A stretch of 64,000 nt of DNA from Aquimarina sp. AU58 (GTDB taxonomy: Bacteria > Bacteroidota > Bacteroidia > Flavobacteriales > Flavobacteriaceae): contig NZ_OMPD01000014.1 of NCBI RefSeq assembly GCF_900312745.1, positions 372,001 to 436,000 of the forward strand, read 5' to 3'. The position numbers and the translations under genes are program-made. Below the pieces are notes generated by a model that saw only the letters and a list, made by a program, of their open reading frames with translations, made no database searches and was not told where the DNA came from. This document shows positions 44,201 to 53,000 of this stretch, one piece after another. Each line of letters starts with the position of its first letter. The first letter of the stretch is position 1.

Positions 44201-44717
44201 TTTTGTTAGATCCTCAATCATACAACTTGAAAATGTTCGTAATTCTGATAGTATCGAGGAATTTAGTTCAGAAACGATTTCCACCGTTGAGAGAATAGCA
44301 GAACTTCTGGATCAGGTAAGCCAAGATATTGAAGCTTTTACAGTTGGAAATCATAACAATTTATTGCTCGAAATGTTTGAGCAGGCTACCTTCATTAGTC
44401 TGGTTGAAGGGCTTAGAAATTCAAATACAGAAGAAGAATTAACAGCAATAAGAGTAATAACTCAAGTATATACTCAATTATTTTATAATATTTTAAGATG
44501 TCAAAGTTCAGAAATGATTGAATCTATTATCGAACCAATTGGTTCGATACACAATCTTATCAACACAACTTTTGAAGAGTTTAGACAATTAGAATTTAAT
44601 CCAGACTTAGATGGTACACTTAAAGAATTTCTGGAAAGCGTAAAAGAAGCCTTCCAGGAATCAACATTTTTAATAAGTCAGATAGATCAACTACTAGATA
44701 CTTTAGGACGTGGATAA
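41259..44717 (+). CDS. PKD-domain protein of the eCIS, candidate fibre or receptor-contact protein
   Basis: 1152 aa. Residues about 1-570 form a conserved N-domain with several Cys ('MDCTSCCPDIM'). A Tyr/Pro/Gly linker ('YPYPYGYGYPYPYPG', about 582-600) and an acidic segment follow, then beta-sandwich domains including a clear PKD domain (about 740-830: 'EYTWDFGDGSNQVQST... HTYQFAISG'). The C-terminus is helical. It occupies the place of the tail fibre gene of Afp/PVC (Pvc13) but does not look like a phage fibre. Binding to a target surface is inference. The tape-measure gene overlaps its last 8 nt. Confidence 0.75.
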   Translation: MSTKLSTITTQYRRFTKNQVLTEGHLNEIVDFFDDQDRLSRICLSGVGIVCGFKVSCDEVNSTISISQGAGVTTDGDLFHLYQIDQVEGTKIMNIEAKEYTHYKVYNNEKANYTPFFYDGDTQLEIFELLTAEQAEIENDDHFVLSALQGNTGLAVKEGVVLLYLEQYEKELDLCVSLSCDNQGQEMIGNYKALLVSKIVAEQINDDDPIISKTNFSNLFHQLPDVRANRVVCQPEDFIHYRELQRSFTNRLYRNNVVGDLRFGFQTLLTAMQMPILLGAIEDNLEALYSFPENDVPPDFQYRHDLFKDIVDTYNEIKELLFNMDCTSCCPDIMSFPKHLMLGEVEKTGPCYEYRHGFYKSPLLTDQNVSTCSDCLTADGLVQPGNDTTLEEFIIDLEGNEIDMCYGENSDEQRLHSLIKRAVQLLANYNANYTFIKITPSFDLGKLSKKAIPFYNNVGEHLIQLWDYDKTVLGKHRNNLGYHRDLLNTKRPLEICIDHDFYRIEGHQGRNYIDALQIIQDIRREHGLGFNVVVLKINESDAQEFVENYTTFYLNKNHGFEHKGGVAPGGTFIMVYIEGEFTSYPYPYGYGYPYPYPGPSLAGDFEGDGEGEGIEVLNPVIADFTLPYMCCDENFITLSLPTQELCFDETTVPLPFHITPTGGYVEAQVPIGLNGGVTINQFGEFVFDPNLVSEELIGETITFTVNNFATECEIVITRRPEFGIAVANISEPTEDNQVTVIFNITGDNLEENLEYTWDFGDGSNQVQSTETTVEHTYQFAISGVFTFTVVVQGGLNDCANREELEVIIEVPEEILVTIESSTICRGDDVFYPFTVQPEEAQVVITGQGVSFRNDRFVFRATDVPASVSSVPILVNGESSGIIITIQEQPLAQFTHLIEENTLVLTNNSQNAARYLWSVAGEEIERTNRSQVRRSLDLYEGTSIQVSLNAISEFCGERQDGPRTIIIRDGEGASNCINTVTNFVRSSIIQLENVRNSDSIEEFSSETISTVERIAELLDQVSQDIEAFTVGNHNNLLLEMFEQATFISLVEGLRNSNTEEELTAIRVITQVYTQLFYNILRCQSSEMIESIIEPIGSIHNLINTTFEEFRQLEFNPDLDGTLKEFLESVKEAFQESTFLISQIDQLLDTLGRG

Positions 44718-46278
44718 CTTAAATAAACATATCATCAATAAATTTTTCATTGAAGTAAATACTAATTCTAAGGAAAAAGCATATTATTTCAAGGACAATA
44801 TTGATACGTTTATTAAAGACTATCTGCTACCACGTTTAATGATATCTTTTAATGATTTGGGTTATAAAAACTCAGCTCATTTTATGCAGTTAGAACGATT
44901 AGATATTGAACTTGCTATACAACCAAAACAAGACCTCAAAGGTTTAGAGGAAGATATTTCTAATCAGATTAGAAAAAAAATACAAAAAATTAAAGAAGAA
45001 AAACTATATAAAACCAATAAAGAAGAAACTATTAAATTTCTAAAACCTAAAGAAAGACAACTTGAAAAGTTACTTCATTTTTTAGATAACGGCACAAATA
45101 GTTGGTTTAATGGTTCGGAGAAGCTATTAAACTTTAATGAAAATATATCCATACTTCAGGATAAAAAGATGATTCAAAAACTCATAGCTGTTCTTCAAAA
45201 TCCTCTTTCACGAAAAAGGCTCATTTTACAGTTTACTGATGAAGAAATTCAAAAGATTTTTAATCATTTTATAACAAATAATCAATCTGAAAAAGAAACA
45301 TCACTGAGGCCAGAGATAATGGTCAAAGAAGTAATTTTAAAAGGAAATATTGATAGCAAGAAGTTCACACTAAAAGAAAGGTTTCTTATTTGGGATATTG
45401 TATTTGATGTACTTATAGAAGTGGTTGATATGTCAAAAATTTCCAATAAGTTCACCCAATTAGTATTAGAAACTACAAGATGGGAAGTAGGTGAAAATAG
45501 AAGATATATAAAAACCTATTTTCTTGAATTACTTAAGGTAACACCAGCGCTAACAATAATCCAGAATTTACCAAAAGAAATTAAGAAAATATCCCAAGTA
45601 TTAGATTCTTATCAAGATAATATAGCTCAATCTATTGAGAAACATATGGATCAGGAAACTTCAATAGTTTTCAAAAACACACAAAAAGGAAACGAGGACA
45701 AACTAGATGCTACTCATTTTAATCTTATGAAATCAGAAGAAATGGACTACAATAGGGATAACAGTCTTGATATACCCGAAGATTTTGAAGATGTATATGT
45801 AAACCATGCTGGTCTTGTACTTGTACATCCGTTTCTGAACCAGCTTTTTAAGAATTGTGGAGTAATTAATGAACAAAATGAGTTTTTAGATAAAGAAAAA
45901 GCAGTGCATATACTGCACTATCTTGCTACAGGAAAGGAACAACAGCTTGAAAATAATATGGTGTTCGAAAAATTTCTATGTAACCTTCCTTCAAAATATC
46001 CAATCAATCGTTTTGTACCACTCGAGAATAAAGTGAAAAATCATGCAGATCAAATGCTAACGGCACTGATAGAGCATTGGGAGGTAATAAAAAACTCTTC
46101 TAATGATTTGTTAAGAAACGAATTCCTGCAACGTTCCGGAAAGTTGATGCATACAGAAAGTCGTCCCAGAATTATTTTAGAAAGAAAAACTCAAGATATA
46201 CTGTTAGACAAAATCCCGTGGAATATATCTATGATAAAACTCCCTTGGAAAAATAAAATCATTTTTGTGGATTGGTAA
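44710..46278 (+). CDS. eCIS tape measure protein (Pvc14-like)
   Basis: 522 aa, starting at GTG within the end of the previous gene. The N-terminus ('HIINKFFIEVNTNSKEKAYYFKDNIDTFIKDYLLPRL... ERLDIELAI') and the phrase 'VNHAGLVLVHPFLNQLF' near residue 365 are signatures of the contractile injection system tape-measure family. It is strongly charged and helical. It should set tube length. 522 aa is short for a tape measure, suggesting a short particle if length scales as in phages; that is inference. Confidence 0.85.
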   Translation: MDNLNKHIINKFFIEVNTNSKEKAYYFKDNIDTFIKDYLLPRLMISFNDLGYKNSAHFMQLERLDIELAIQPKQDLKGLEEDISNQIRKKIQKIKEEKLYKTNKEETIKFLKPKERQLEKLLHFLDNGTNSWFNGSEKLLNFNENISILQDKKMIQKLIAVLQNPLSRKRLILQFTDEEIQKIFNHFITNNQSEKETSLRPEIMVKEVILKGNIDSKKFTLKERFLIWDIVFDVLIEVVDMSKISNKFTQLVLETTRWEVGENRRYIKTYFLELLKVTPALTIIQNLPKEIKKISQVLDSYQDNIAQSIEKHMDQETSIVFKNTQKGNEDKLDATHFNLMKSEEMDYNRDNSLDIPEDFEDVYVNHAGLVLVHPFLNQLFKNCGVINEQNEFLDKEKAVHILHYLATGKEQQLENNMVFEKFLCNLPSKYPINRFVPLENKVKNHADQMLTALIEHWEVIKNSSNDLLRNEFLQRSGKLMHTESRPRIILERKTQDILLDKIPWNISMIKLPWKNKIIFVDW

Positions 46279-46289
46279 AATAAAAACCT

Positions 46290-46865
46290 ATGCAATTAGA
46301 GGTAGAAGACATAACATACGAAGAAAAAGATAGAGCCAATATTTTTTTAGAACAACAAGAAGTGTTCAAACAGATTTTTGAATTGCTAGATTGTTCTAAG
46401 ATAGCTTTTGTTGGTGGTGTAGCGGATTATATAAACCTGCGGTCTTATTATGATATGCCAGTCCATGATTTGGATATTATATATCAGGATGAAGAAGACC
46501 TAGTTTCTGTTATAGAGAAATATAACTTAATAAGACATGGAATTAATTTTTATAACATAAATGAATCTAAGGAGGTACTGGTTTCTGAGATATTCATAAA
46601 TAATAAGAGAGTCCATATTGATTATTTTAAACGAAACTTTGCCATGATAGAATTAAAGGAGTCGTATCTCCTGGGACGTAAGGTTCTACATTGTTCTTTT
46701 AGTGAAATGATGAAATTTCATAATGATCATATCCCTCTTTTGACTTCTCAAGCGATGGGATCAAATTATGAATGGAGAAGACTCTACAAGCATAGCAAAA
46801 AAGCATCACTATATAATAATGTTTGCTACCTAAAGGAAAAAGAACTTCAGCTGTTAAGAAAGTAA
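46290..46865 (+). CDS. Nucleotidyltransferase-fold protein within the eCIS operon
   Basis: 191 aa. 'FVGGVADYINLRSYYDMPVHDLDIIY' has the Gly-Gly pair (42-43) and the DxD metal site (Asp60, Asp62) of the polymerase-beta nucleotidyltransferase superfamily, with a third acidic candidate in 'RVHIDYFK'. The family adds nucleotides to proteins, RNA or small molecules. It lies 11 nt after the tape measure and 3 nt before a glycosyltransferase-like gene. Substrate unknown: it may modify particle or cargo, or may itself be cargo. Confidence 0.65.
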   Translation: MQLEVEDITYEEKDRANIFLEQQEVFKQIFELLDCSKIAFVGGVADYINLRSYYDMPVHDLDIIYQDEEDLVSVIEKYNLIRHGINFYNINESKEVLVSEIFINNKRVHIDYFKRNFAMIELKESYLLGRKVLHCSFSEMMKFHNDHIPLLTSQAMGSNYEWRRLYKHSKKASLYNNVCYLKEKELQLLRK

Positions 46866-46868
46866 ATT

Positions 46869-47738
46869 ATGAATCAAGAACCTAGAATAATATTTAGTTT
46901 AAATACAGCTCCTATAGCAAATAATCGATGGAATATGGGAAATAGATTTATAGAAACCATTTATATGACTGCTTTGAGCATATTGTATTGTCATTTATGG
47001 TATGAAGATATAGAATTATATGTAGATGATATGGCATATAAGTTTTTATATATGTTGCCTTGTAGAGTAACAAAAATGCCTTTTACACATGATAAAGAAT
47101 TATGGTCTGCATCAAAAATAAAAGCGATTCAACTGCAGACCAAACCTTTTGTTCATCTGGATACGGATGTTTTTATTAAAAATAAAATAGACTTCAATTT
47201 TGATAAAGTATTATTAGAAAGGAAAGAAGGAGGGTATATGATACATTATAAAAAGCAAATTGAATTTTTTAATCAATTTACCGATAACCTACCTTTTTGG
47301 AATAAAGATTTAGGACACTCTTTTAGTTGTGGAGTATTGGGCTTTAAAGATCTTTCTCTACGCAATAGATTTATCCAAGCATATTTTGAGTTAGAAGATA
47401 TTTATATCAAGGTTAAACATCAATTTAGTCCTTTGAAAAAGAAAGGATACGAACCAGTTATTCTGATAGAACAATATACACTTGCCTGTATGTTGGACTA
47501 CGAGAACATTAAACCATCATTGCTGCTTAGTGGAAGAAGTATTAAAGAACATTCTAAGCAAGCTGAAGAAATCGGTTATAGTCATCTTTTTGGGGTAACA
47601 AAGTATAAGAAAAACATTATAGAAGAAATAGAGTACAGATTGTTTAAAATCTTTCCATACTGGTATGATCAGGTTAAAACAGCCTTAGAAAAACAAAAAA
47701 TAGTTAAAAAAAAATACTCCAATAATCAAGTAGTTTAA
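46869..47738 (+). CDS. Glycosyltransferase-like (GT-A, DxD) protein within the eCIS operon
   Basis: 289 aa. 'KPFVHLDTDVFIKN' contains a DTD motif (Asp98, Asp100) after a strand, the metal and sugar-nucleotide site of GT-A enzymes; a later 'GHSFSCGVLGFKD' resembles acceptor-side motifs. No signal peptide or membrane helix. It is 3 nt after the nucleotidyltransferase gene, so the two likely act together. It could glycosylate the particle or serve as an effector that modifies host proteins; neither is shown. Confidence 0.6.
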   Translation: MNQEPRIIFSLNTAPIANNRWNMGNRFIETIYMTALSILYCHLWYEDIELYVDDMAYKFLYMLPCRVTKMPFTHDKELWSASKIKAIQLQTKPFVHLDTDVFIKNKIDFNFDKVLLERKEGGYMIHYKKQIEFFNQFTDNLPFWNKDLGHSFSCGVLGFKDLSLRNRFIQAYFELEDIYIKVKHQFSPLKKKGYEPVILIEQYTLACMLDYENIKPSLLLSGRSIKEHSKQAEEIGYSHLFGVTKYKKNIIEEIEYRLFKIFPYWYDQVKTALEKQKIVKKKYSNNQVV

Positions 47739-47763
47739 ACACTATTTGTAAAATAATAGAATC

Positions 47764-49392
47764 ATGAGATTACAAAGGAGAAGAAAATCGAGTCCCAAAC
47801 TACAGCAGGAAAAACCCTTTATTCAACCAAAACTTAAGGTTGGGAAACCAGGAGATAAGCATGAGGTAGAAGCCGATCAAATGGCCGATCAAGTGGTTAA
47901 CAATGCTAATGATTCTGGAAGTGCTGTTCAGAAAAAAGAAACCATGGAAGAAGATAAGGTGCAAGCTAGTATGTTTAAAGATAGGAGTGAGGGAACAGTA
48001 AGAAGAAAAGAAGAAGAGGAACCAGTGCAAGCTATGGAAGAGGAAGAACCTGTTCAGAAACAAGAAGAAGAGGAACCAGTGCAAGCTATGAAAGAGGAAG
48101 AACCTGTTCAGAAACAAGAAGAAGAGGAACCAGTGCAAGCTATGGAAGAGGAAGAACCTGTTCAGAAACAAGAAGAAGAGGAACCAGTGCAAGCTATGGA
48201 AGAGGAAGAACCTGTTCAGAAACAAGAAGAAGAGGAACCAGTGCAAGCTATGAAAGAGGAAGAACCTGTTCAGAAACAGGAAGAAGAGGAACCAGTGCAA
48301 GCTATGGAAGAGGAAGAACCTGTTCAGAAACAAGAAGAAGAGGAACCAGTACAAGCTATGAAAGAGGAAGAACCTGTTCAGGCCAAAGAAGAGGAAAAGG
48401 TGCAAAAAAAAGCAAATAACCAAAATGGCAACATAGAGTCAAAGTTAAAGAGTAGAAAAGGTAAAGGAACAAAGCTTTCTGGAGACATAAAAAATGAAAT
48501 GGAGACAGGTTTCGGAGCTAGTTTTAATGCTGTAAATATCCATACTGATACTGAGGCAGTACAAATGAGTGAAGCTATGGGAGCGCAAGCATTTACGAAT
48601 GGAAATGATATATATTTTAATAAAGGGAAATATAATCCAAATTCTAAAAGTGGCAAGCACTTACTAGCTCACGAGCTTACACATACTATTCAGCAAAAAG
48701 GAAAGGTAAAAAAGAACATACAAAAACAACAAGGACACCAGCCAGCACAGCAACAAACGGCACCCATTAATGTGACATTAAATATGGCATTACCCAATAA
48801 TCCTACTCCAAATTATTCAAGAACTGCTGATCAACTGGGTGCTTGGGAAAAGGCGGATTTTCATTTTCGCCCTCAGATTACTCATCGTTGTGCTGGAGGA
48901 AATCAACAAAGTTATGTGCAAGAGGCTGGTATTACTTTGGCAAATCCTACTTTATTATTGTTTGTGGCCAGACACATACATGAAAATGCTTCCGGATATG
49001 CATTACCAAGAGCTCAACGTATACCTTGGATTCAGATTAAGAGAAGAATATTAGCACATGCAACACATCACTTTACCATATACAGGGATGTGGTTGCACA
49101 AATGAGAGCATTAATACTAGCAGATTTATCGGCATTACCATCTTCTGCTAACCCTGCTAATATTTCGCAATCTCAATTAGATACTTTTTTAGTTTCCAGA
49201 TTACAATATTGGATGGCAAAATTGAGACATAAACTTTGGGAAGAAACTTGTAATTGGGAACATACAGATTATCCAAGATTGTTTAGAGACATACCTTCGG
49301 TTAGTGGTTCGGTCATACCTGATTGTGGAAGTGAACCACCAGTACCTCCATATCCTATAGTGCCTACACGAGTGAATGGGACAACTCCTTAA
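47764..49392 (+). CDS. eCIS cargo candidate: DUF4157 protein with 18-aa acidic repeats
   Basis: 542 aa. The N-terminus (residues about 18-45: 'PFIQPKLKVGKPGDKHEVEADQMADQVV') is the conserved DUF4157-protein leader. Seven tandem 18-aa repeats EEEEPVQAM(E/K)EEEPVQKQ fill residues 83-208. The DUF4157 domain follows (about 228-315) with a metallopeptidase-like HELTH at 303-307. The C-terminal ~210 residues form a separate domain with His432, His435, His436 ('AHATHHFTIYRD'), loosely like DUF922-type zinc peptidases but lacking the usual Glu. DUF4157 proteins are enriched in eCIS loci as cargo. The toxic activity is unproven. Confidence 0.8.
   Translation: MRLQRRRKSSPKLQQEKPFIQPKLKVGKPGDKHEVEADQMADQVVNNANDSGSAVQKKETMEEDKVQASMFKDRSEGTVRRKEEEEPVQAMEEEEPVQKQEEEEPVQAMKEEEPVQKQEEEEPVQAMEEEEPVQKQEEEEPVQAMEEEEPVQKQEEEEPVQAMKEEEPVQKQEEEEPVQAMEEEEPVQKQEEEEPVQAMKEEEPVQAKEEEKVQKKANNQNGNIESKLKSRKGKGTKLSGDIKNEMETGFGASFNAVNIHTDTEAVQMSEAMGAQAFTNGNDIYFNKGKYNPNSKSGKHLLAHELTHTIQQKGKVKKNIQKQQGHQPAQQQTAPINVTLNMALPNNPTPNYSRTADQLGAWEKADFHFRPQITHRCAGGNQQSYVQEAGITLANPTLLLFVARHIHENASGYALPRAQRIPWIQIKRRILAHATHHFTIYRDVVAQMRALILADLSALPSSANPANISQSQLDTFLVSRLQYWMAKLRHKLWEETCNWEHTDYPRLFRDIPSVSGSVIPDCGSEPPVPPYPIVPTRVNGTTP
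48010..48387 (+). repeat. Seven tandem 54-bp coding repeats
   Basis: Seven head-to-tail 54-bp units, almost identical at the nucleotide level, encode EEEEPVQAM(E/K)EEEPVQKQ. Each unit is itself two 9-residue halves. Such near-identity suggests recent expansion by slippage, so copy number probably varies between strains. The encoded segment is acidic, probably disordered. Confidence 0.9.
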
Positions 49393-49413
49393 TCATAATA
49401 AAAAAATGGAATT

Positions 49414-50043
49414 ATGAGAGATTTGATAAATGATTTGCATCTGTATGAATTAGTATTGTTAGGCTTGGGAATACTACTGTTTTTTATACTTAGTGTTGGA
49501 CTTGTGTATTATATAATTAAGAAAGAAGAAATCAAAAAATTATTATTCTTTTTTCCAATTTCAATTATAATGATTGGATATCCAAGTATCCAGGAATTTA
49601 CCATTTCTAAGGATAAAATAGCCTTTACTAAACATCAGGATGAGGTGATGAAAAACCCTAAAGATTCGGTAGCAAGACAAAAGTTTTCAGAGGTTACAGA
49701 AAAACTAGAAAAACGTGCAAAAACTGCAGAAGATATAGTTCGAATAAGTGAAGCTAAACTATTATTAGGAAACTCAGAAGAAGCAATTAAATATGCAGAT
49801 AAAGCTATTCAAGAAGAAGAAATAACAAGTTCAGAGGTTCTTGATCGTACGCAAATAAGTACAACTACAAAAGCAATTCAATTGAAGAATTTAGCAAAAA
49901 TTCAGAACATAAATGTAAAAGAAGTAGATAAAAATACTCTTCAAAATCAAATAAGAAATATAGAAGTTTCCAAGGATCTGGAGGCTGTAAAGAAAGTAGT
50001 CGCAAAAAAAACATTACAAAAATATCATAGGAATAATAATTAA
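49414..50043 (+). CDS. Two-helix membrane protein between the DUF4157 genes
   Basis: 209 aa. Two membrane helices (about 11-34 and 43-58), then a charged helical region with TPR-like character ('RISEAKLLLGNSEEAIKYADKAIQ', about 108-132) on one side of the membrane. I recognise no family. It lies 21 nt after one DUF4157 gene and 27 nt before the next. A membrane protein directly behind a putative toxin gene is a common place for an immunity protein, but that is context only. Confidence 0.6.
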   Translation: MRDLINDLHLYELVLLGLGILLFFILSVGLVYYIIKKEEIKKLLFFFPISIIMIGYPSIQEFTISKDKIAFTKHQDEVMKNPKDSVARQKFSEVTEKLEKRAKTAEDIVRISEAKLLLGNSEEAIKYADKAIQEEEITSSEVLDRTQISTTTKAIQLKNLAKIQNINVKEVDKNTLQNQIRNIEVSKDLEAVKKVVAKKTLQKYHRNNN

Positions 50044-50070
50044 AATTTAGACAAAACATTTTTATACTAT

Positions 50071-53000
50071 ATGTTTCGATCTGCATCGGTAAATACAACA
50101 AATGCTAAGTCAGGTAATTCTTCCTTATTTCAAAAAGATAAGAGTGAAGAAGGGTTTGTGCAACCTAAACTTACCGTTGGTAAACCCAATGATAAGTACG
50201 AAGTTGAGGCAGATAGAGTTGCAGATCAAGTGGTGGCAAAAACGTCAGAATCGACTACTCCTTTCTTTAGTCCGGCTCCTTTTGTACAACGCCAAACAGA
50301 TGAAAAAGAAGGTGATGTTCAACAAAAACCGATTGCAGAAAGCATTACCCCAGTAGTTTTAAGACAACCTGAAGAAGAAACAGCACAAAAGAGCACAGAA
50401 GTCCAAAATAAGGCAGAAGTAAGTGATGGAGTATCTATGAAACCATCAGATCACTCGTCAACTAATTTTGATACCCAGAAACAGGAAGAAGAGGTTCAGG
50501 AAAAAGAAGAAGAAGAGGTTTCAGAAGTACAACAAAAAAGTAAAATACTTCAAAGAAAAGAAATAGGTGTACCTACTGTAACGAATACAATTGAATCCAG
50601 GATTCAAAGAGCTTCAGACAATGGTAAACCCATGAATAAATCGGTTAAAAGCTCTATGGAATCTGGTTTTGGAACAGATTTTTCTGGAGTTAAAGTTCAT
50701 ACAGATAGCGAATCTTCTAGCCTTAATAAGCAGATGAGTTCGAAAGCTTTCACCTATAAAAACAATGTCTTCTTTGGCGAGAATCAATATCAACCTGAAA
50801 CTAAAGAAGGTAAACATTTGATCGCTCATGAGCTTACTCATGTGGTACAACAAGGACATGCTCAGAAAGGGGAAAATGCAGTTGCTACAGAAACGGTTCA
50901 ACCTAAGGTACAACGATTAGGGATTAGTGATGCGCTTGATTATTTTGCAGATGCAGCACATAATATCCCTGGTTTTAGAATGTTCACTATTATTTTAGGG
51001 ATCAACCCGATTAATATGAGTAGTGTGGATCGAAGTGCCGCTAATATTATGCGAGCTATTGTCGAGTTCTTACCTGGAGGAAACCTGATCACCAGAGTAT
51101 TGGATAAATACAATGTGTTTACCGATGCTGCAGAATTAATGAATCAAAAAATAGAAGCGTTAAATCTATCTGGAGCATCTATAAAGAAGGACATTGACGA
51201 TTTTCTGGATGGCCTTGGTTGGAGCGATATTTTTAATCTTGGCGGTGTCTGGCGTGACGCCATGGGGATCATCTCCAGACCTATAAATGCAGTAATTGAA
51301 ATTGGTAAAAGTGCACTGTCATTTATATGGGATATTGTTAGAAAAGCTATCCTAACTCCATTAGCTGTCCTAGCACAAAATACTGACGGATATGACCTAT
51401 TAAAAGCCTTGATAGGTGAAGATCCGATTACTAAAGAAGCTTATCCACCAACTGCCGAAAATCTAATAGGCGGATTTATGAAATTTATTGGTCAGGAAGA
51501 AATCTGGACCAATATACAACAAGGAAATGCTGTTGGTCGAGCATGGGTGTGGTTTCAGCAAACAATGTCAGGAATCAAAGCAATTATGTCTGCAATTCCT
51601 GGTACCATTATTACTACAATTAAGTCTCTTACCTGGGAAGACATCATTATACTTCCGAATGCCTTTATCAAAGTAGGAAAGGCCTTTGCCAGTATCGCCG
51701 GTAGTTTTTTAAGTTTTGGGCTTTCAACGGTTATAGAACTTCTAAAAATACTATTTAGTGTAGTAGCACCAGGAGTATTAGTATATATAGAAAAAGCACA
51801 AGGAGCGTTTAATCAAATACTAGAAAATCCAATTGGGTTTGTAGGTAATCTGATCAACGCAGCTAAACTTGGATTTAACAAATTTGCACGAAACATTGGT
51901 GAGCATCTTAAAAATAGTCTATTAGATTGGTTGTTAGGGTCTTTGGCTGGAGCCGGTATTTATATTCCTCAAGCCCTCAGCTTTCAGGAAATTATCAAGT
52001 TTGTATTATCTGTATTAGGACTTACTTGGGAGAATCTGAGAGCCAAATTAGTGGAGCAATTAGGTGAACCTGCAGTGGTAGCATTAGAGACGGGATTTGA
52101 ATTAGTAAAAATTCTCGTTACAGAAGGACCAGCCGCTGCTTGGGAGAAGATCATGGAGCATCTTAGCAATTTACAAGAGATGATTATTTCGGAGATCAGT
52201 CAGTTTGTAATTGTAAAAGTTGTGCAAAAAGCAGTAACCAAGCTTGTCACTATGCTAAACCCGGCAGGAGCAGTCATTCAAGCAATTATAGCTATTTATG
52301 ATACGGTTACATTCCTGATCGAAAAACTGCAAAAGATCGCTCGTGTAGCAGCAGCTATTATAGACTCACTAGCAGCGATTGCCAATGGAGTTATTACTCA
52401 GGCAGCTGCCAAAGTAGAAAGTACATTGGCTGGAATGCTAACATTAGCGATCAACTTCTTAGCTAAGTTCACAGGATTAGATAAGGTCTCTGAAAAGATT
52501 ATAGAAATCGTAGAAAAAATCAGAGAACCGATCGATACTGCCATGACCAATGTCGTTACTTGGGTTGTGACTACAGCTAAAAACTTCCTTAAGAAAATAT
52601 TAGGTGGAGGAGATGAAGGAGAAAACCCTGAGGATAATGACGGGGTTGTTGGTGATGGAGAAATAGGAGAGCAAGTAACATTTAGCGATGGTGAAGAAGG
52701 GCATAAATTATGGGTAGAGGATTCTGGATCTCCTGTTTTAAAGGTTGCTAGCGCGAATCCTAAAGCGGTTGGTGATAAGCTTACTGAATGGCAGAATAAC
52801 ATTGATAAAATTTCTGAAGGCAAGAGAGGAGAAGTAAGCCAATCGATTAGCAGTGCTCAAGGTCTGGTTACGGCAATTAATCAGTTAATTACTACATACC
52901 AGCAACAAGAGGCAACGGCTACACCTGAGAATGATGCTCCAGTAGAAACAACCGATACTTCCATCGAAAATAAACAGAAAGAGCTAAAAGTATTGCTTCA

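Noticed and set aside
48010..48387. CRISPR-like array
   Set aside because: The units are contiguous with no spacers and lie in frame within a coding sequence.
47800..48423. 207-codon minus-strand frame rich in Phe/Leu
   Set aside because: It is the antisense shadow of the 54-bp acidic repeats in the DUF4157 gene.
52398..52823. 141-codon minus-strand frame inside the large effector
   Set aside because: Shadow frame: the plus-strand frame is open for 1296 codons with domain matches.
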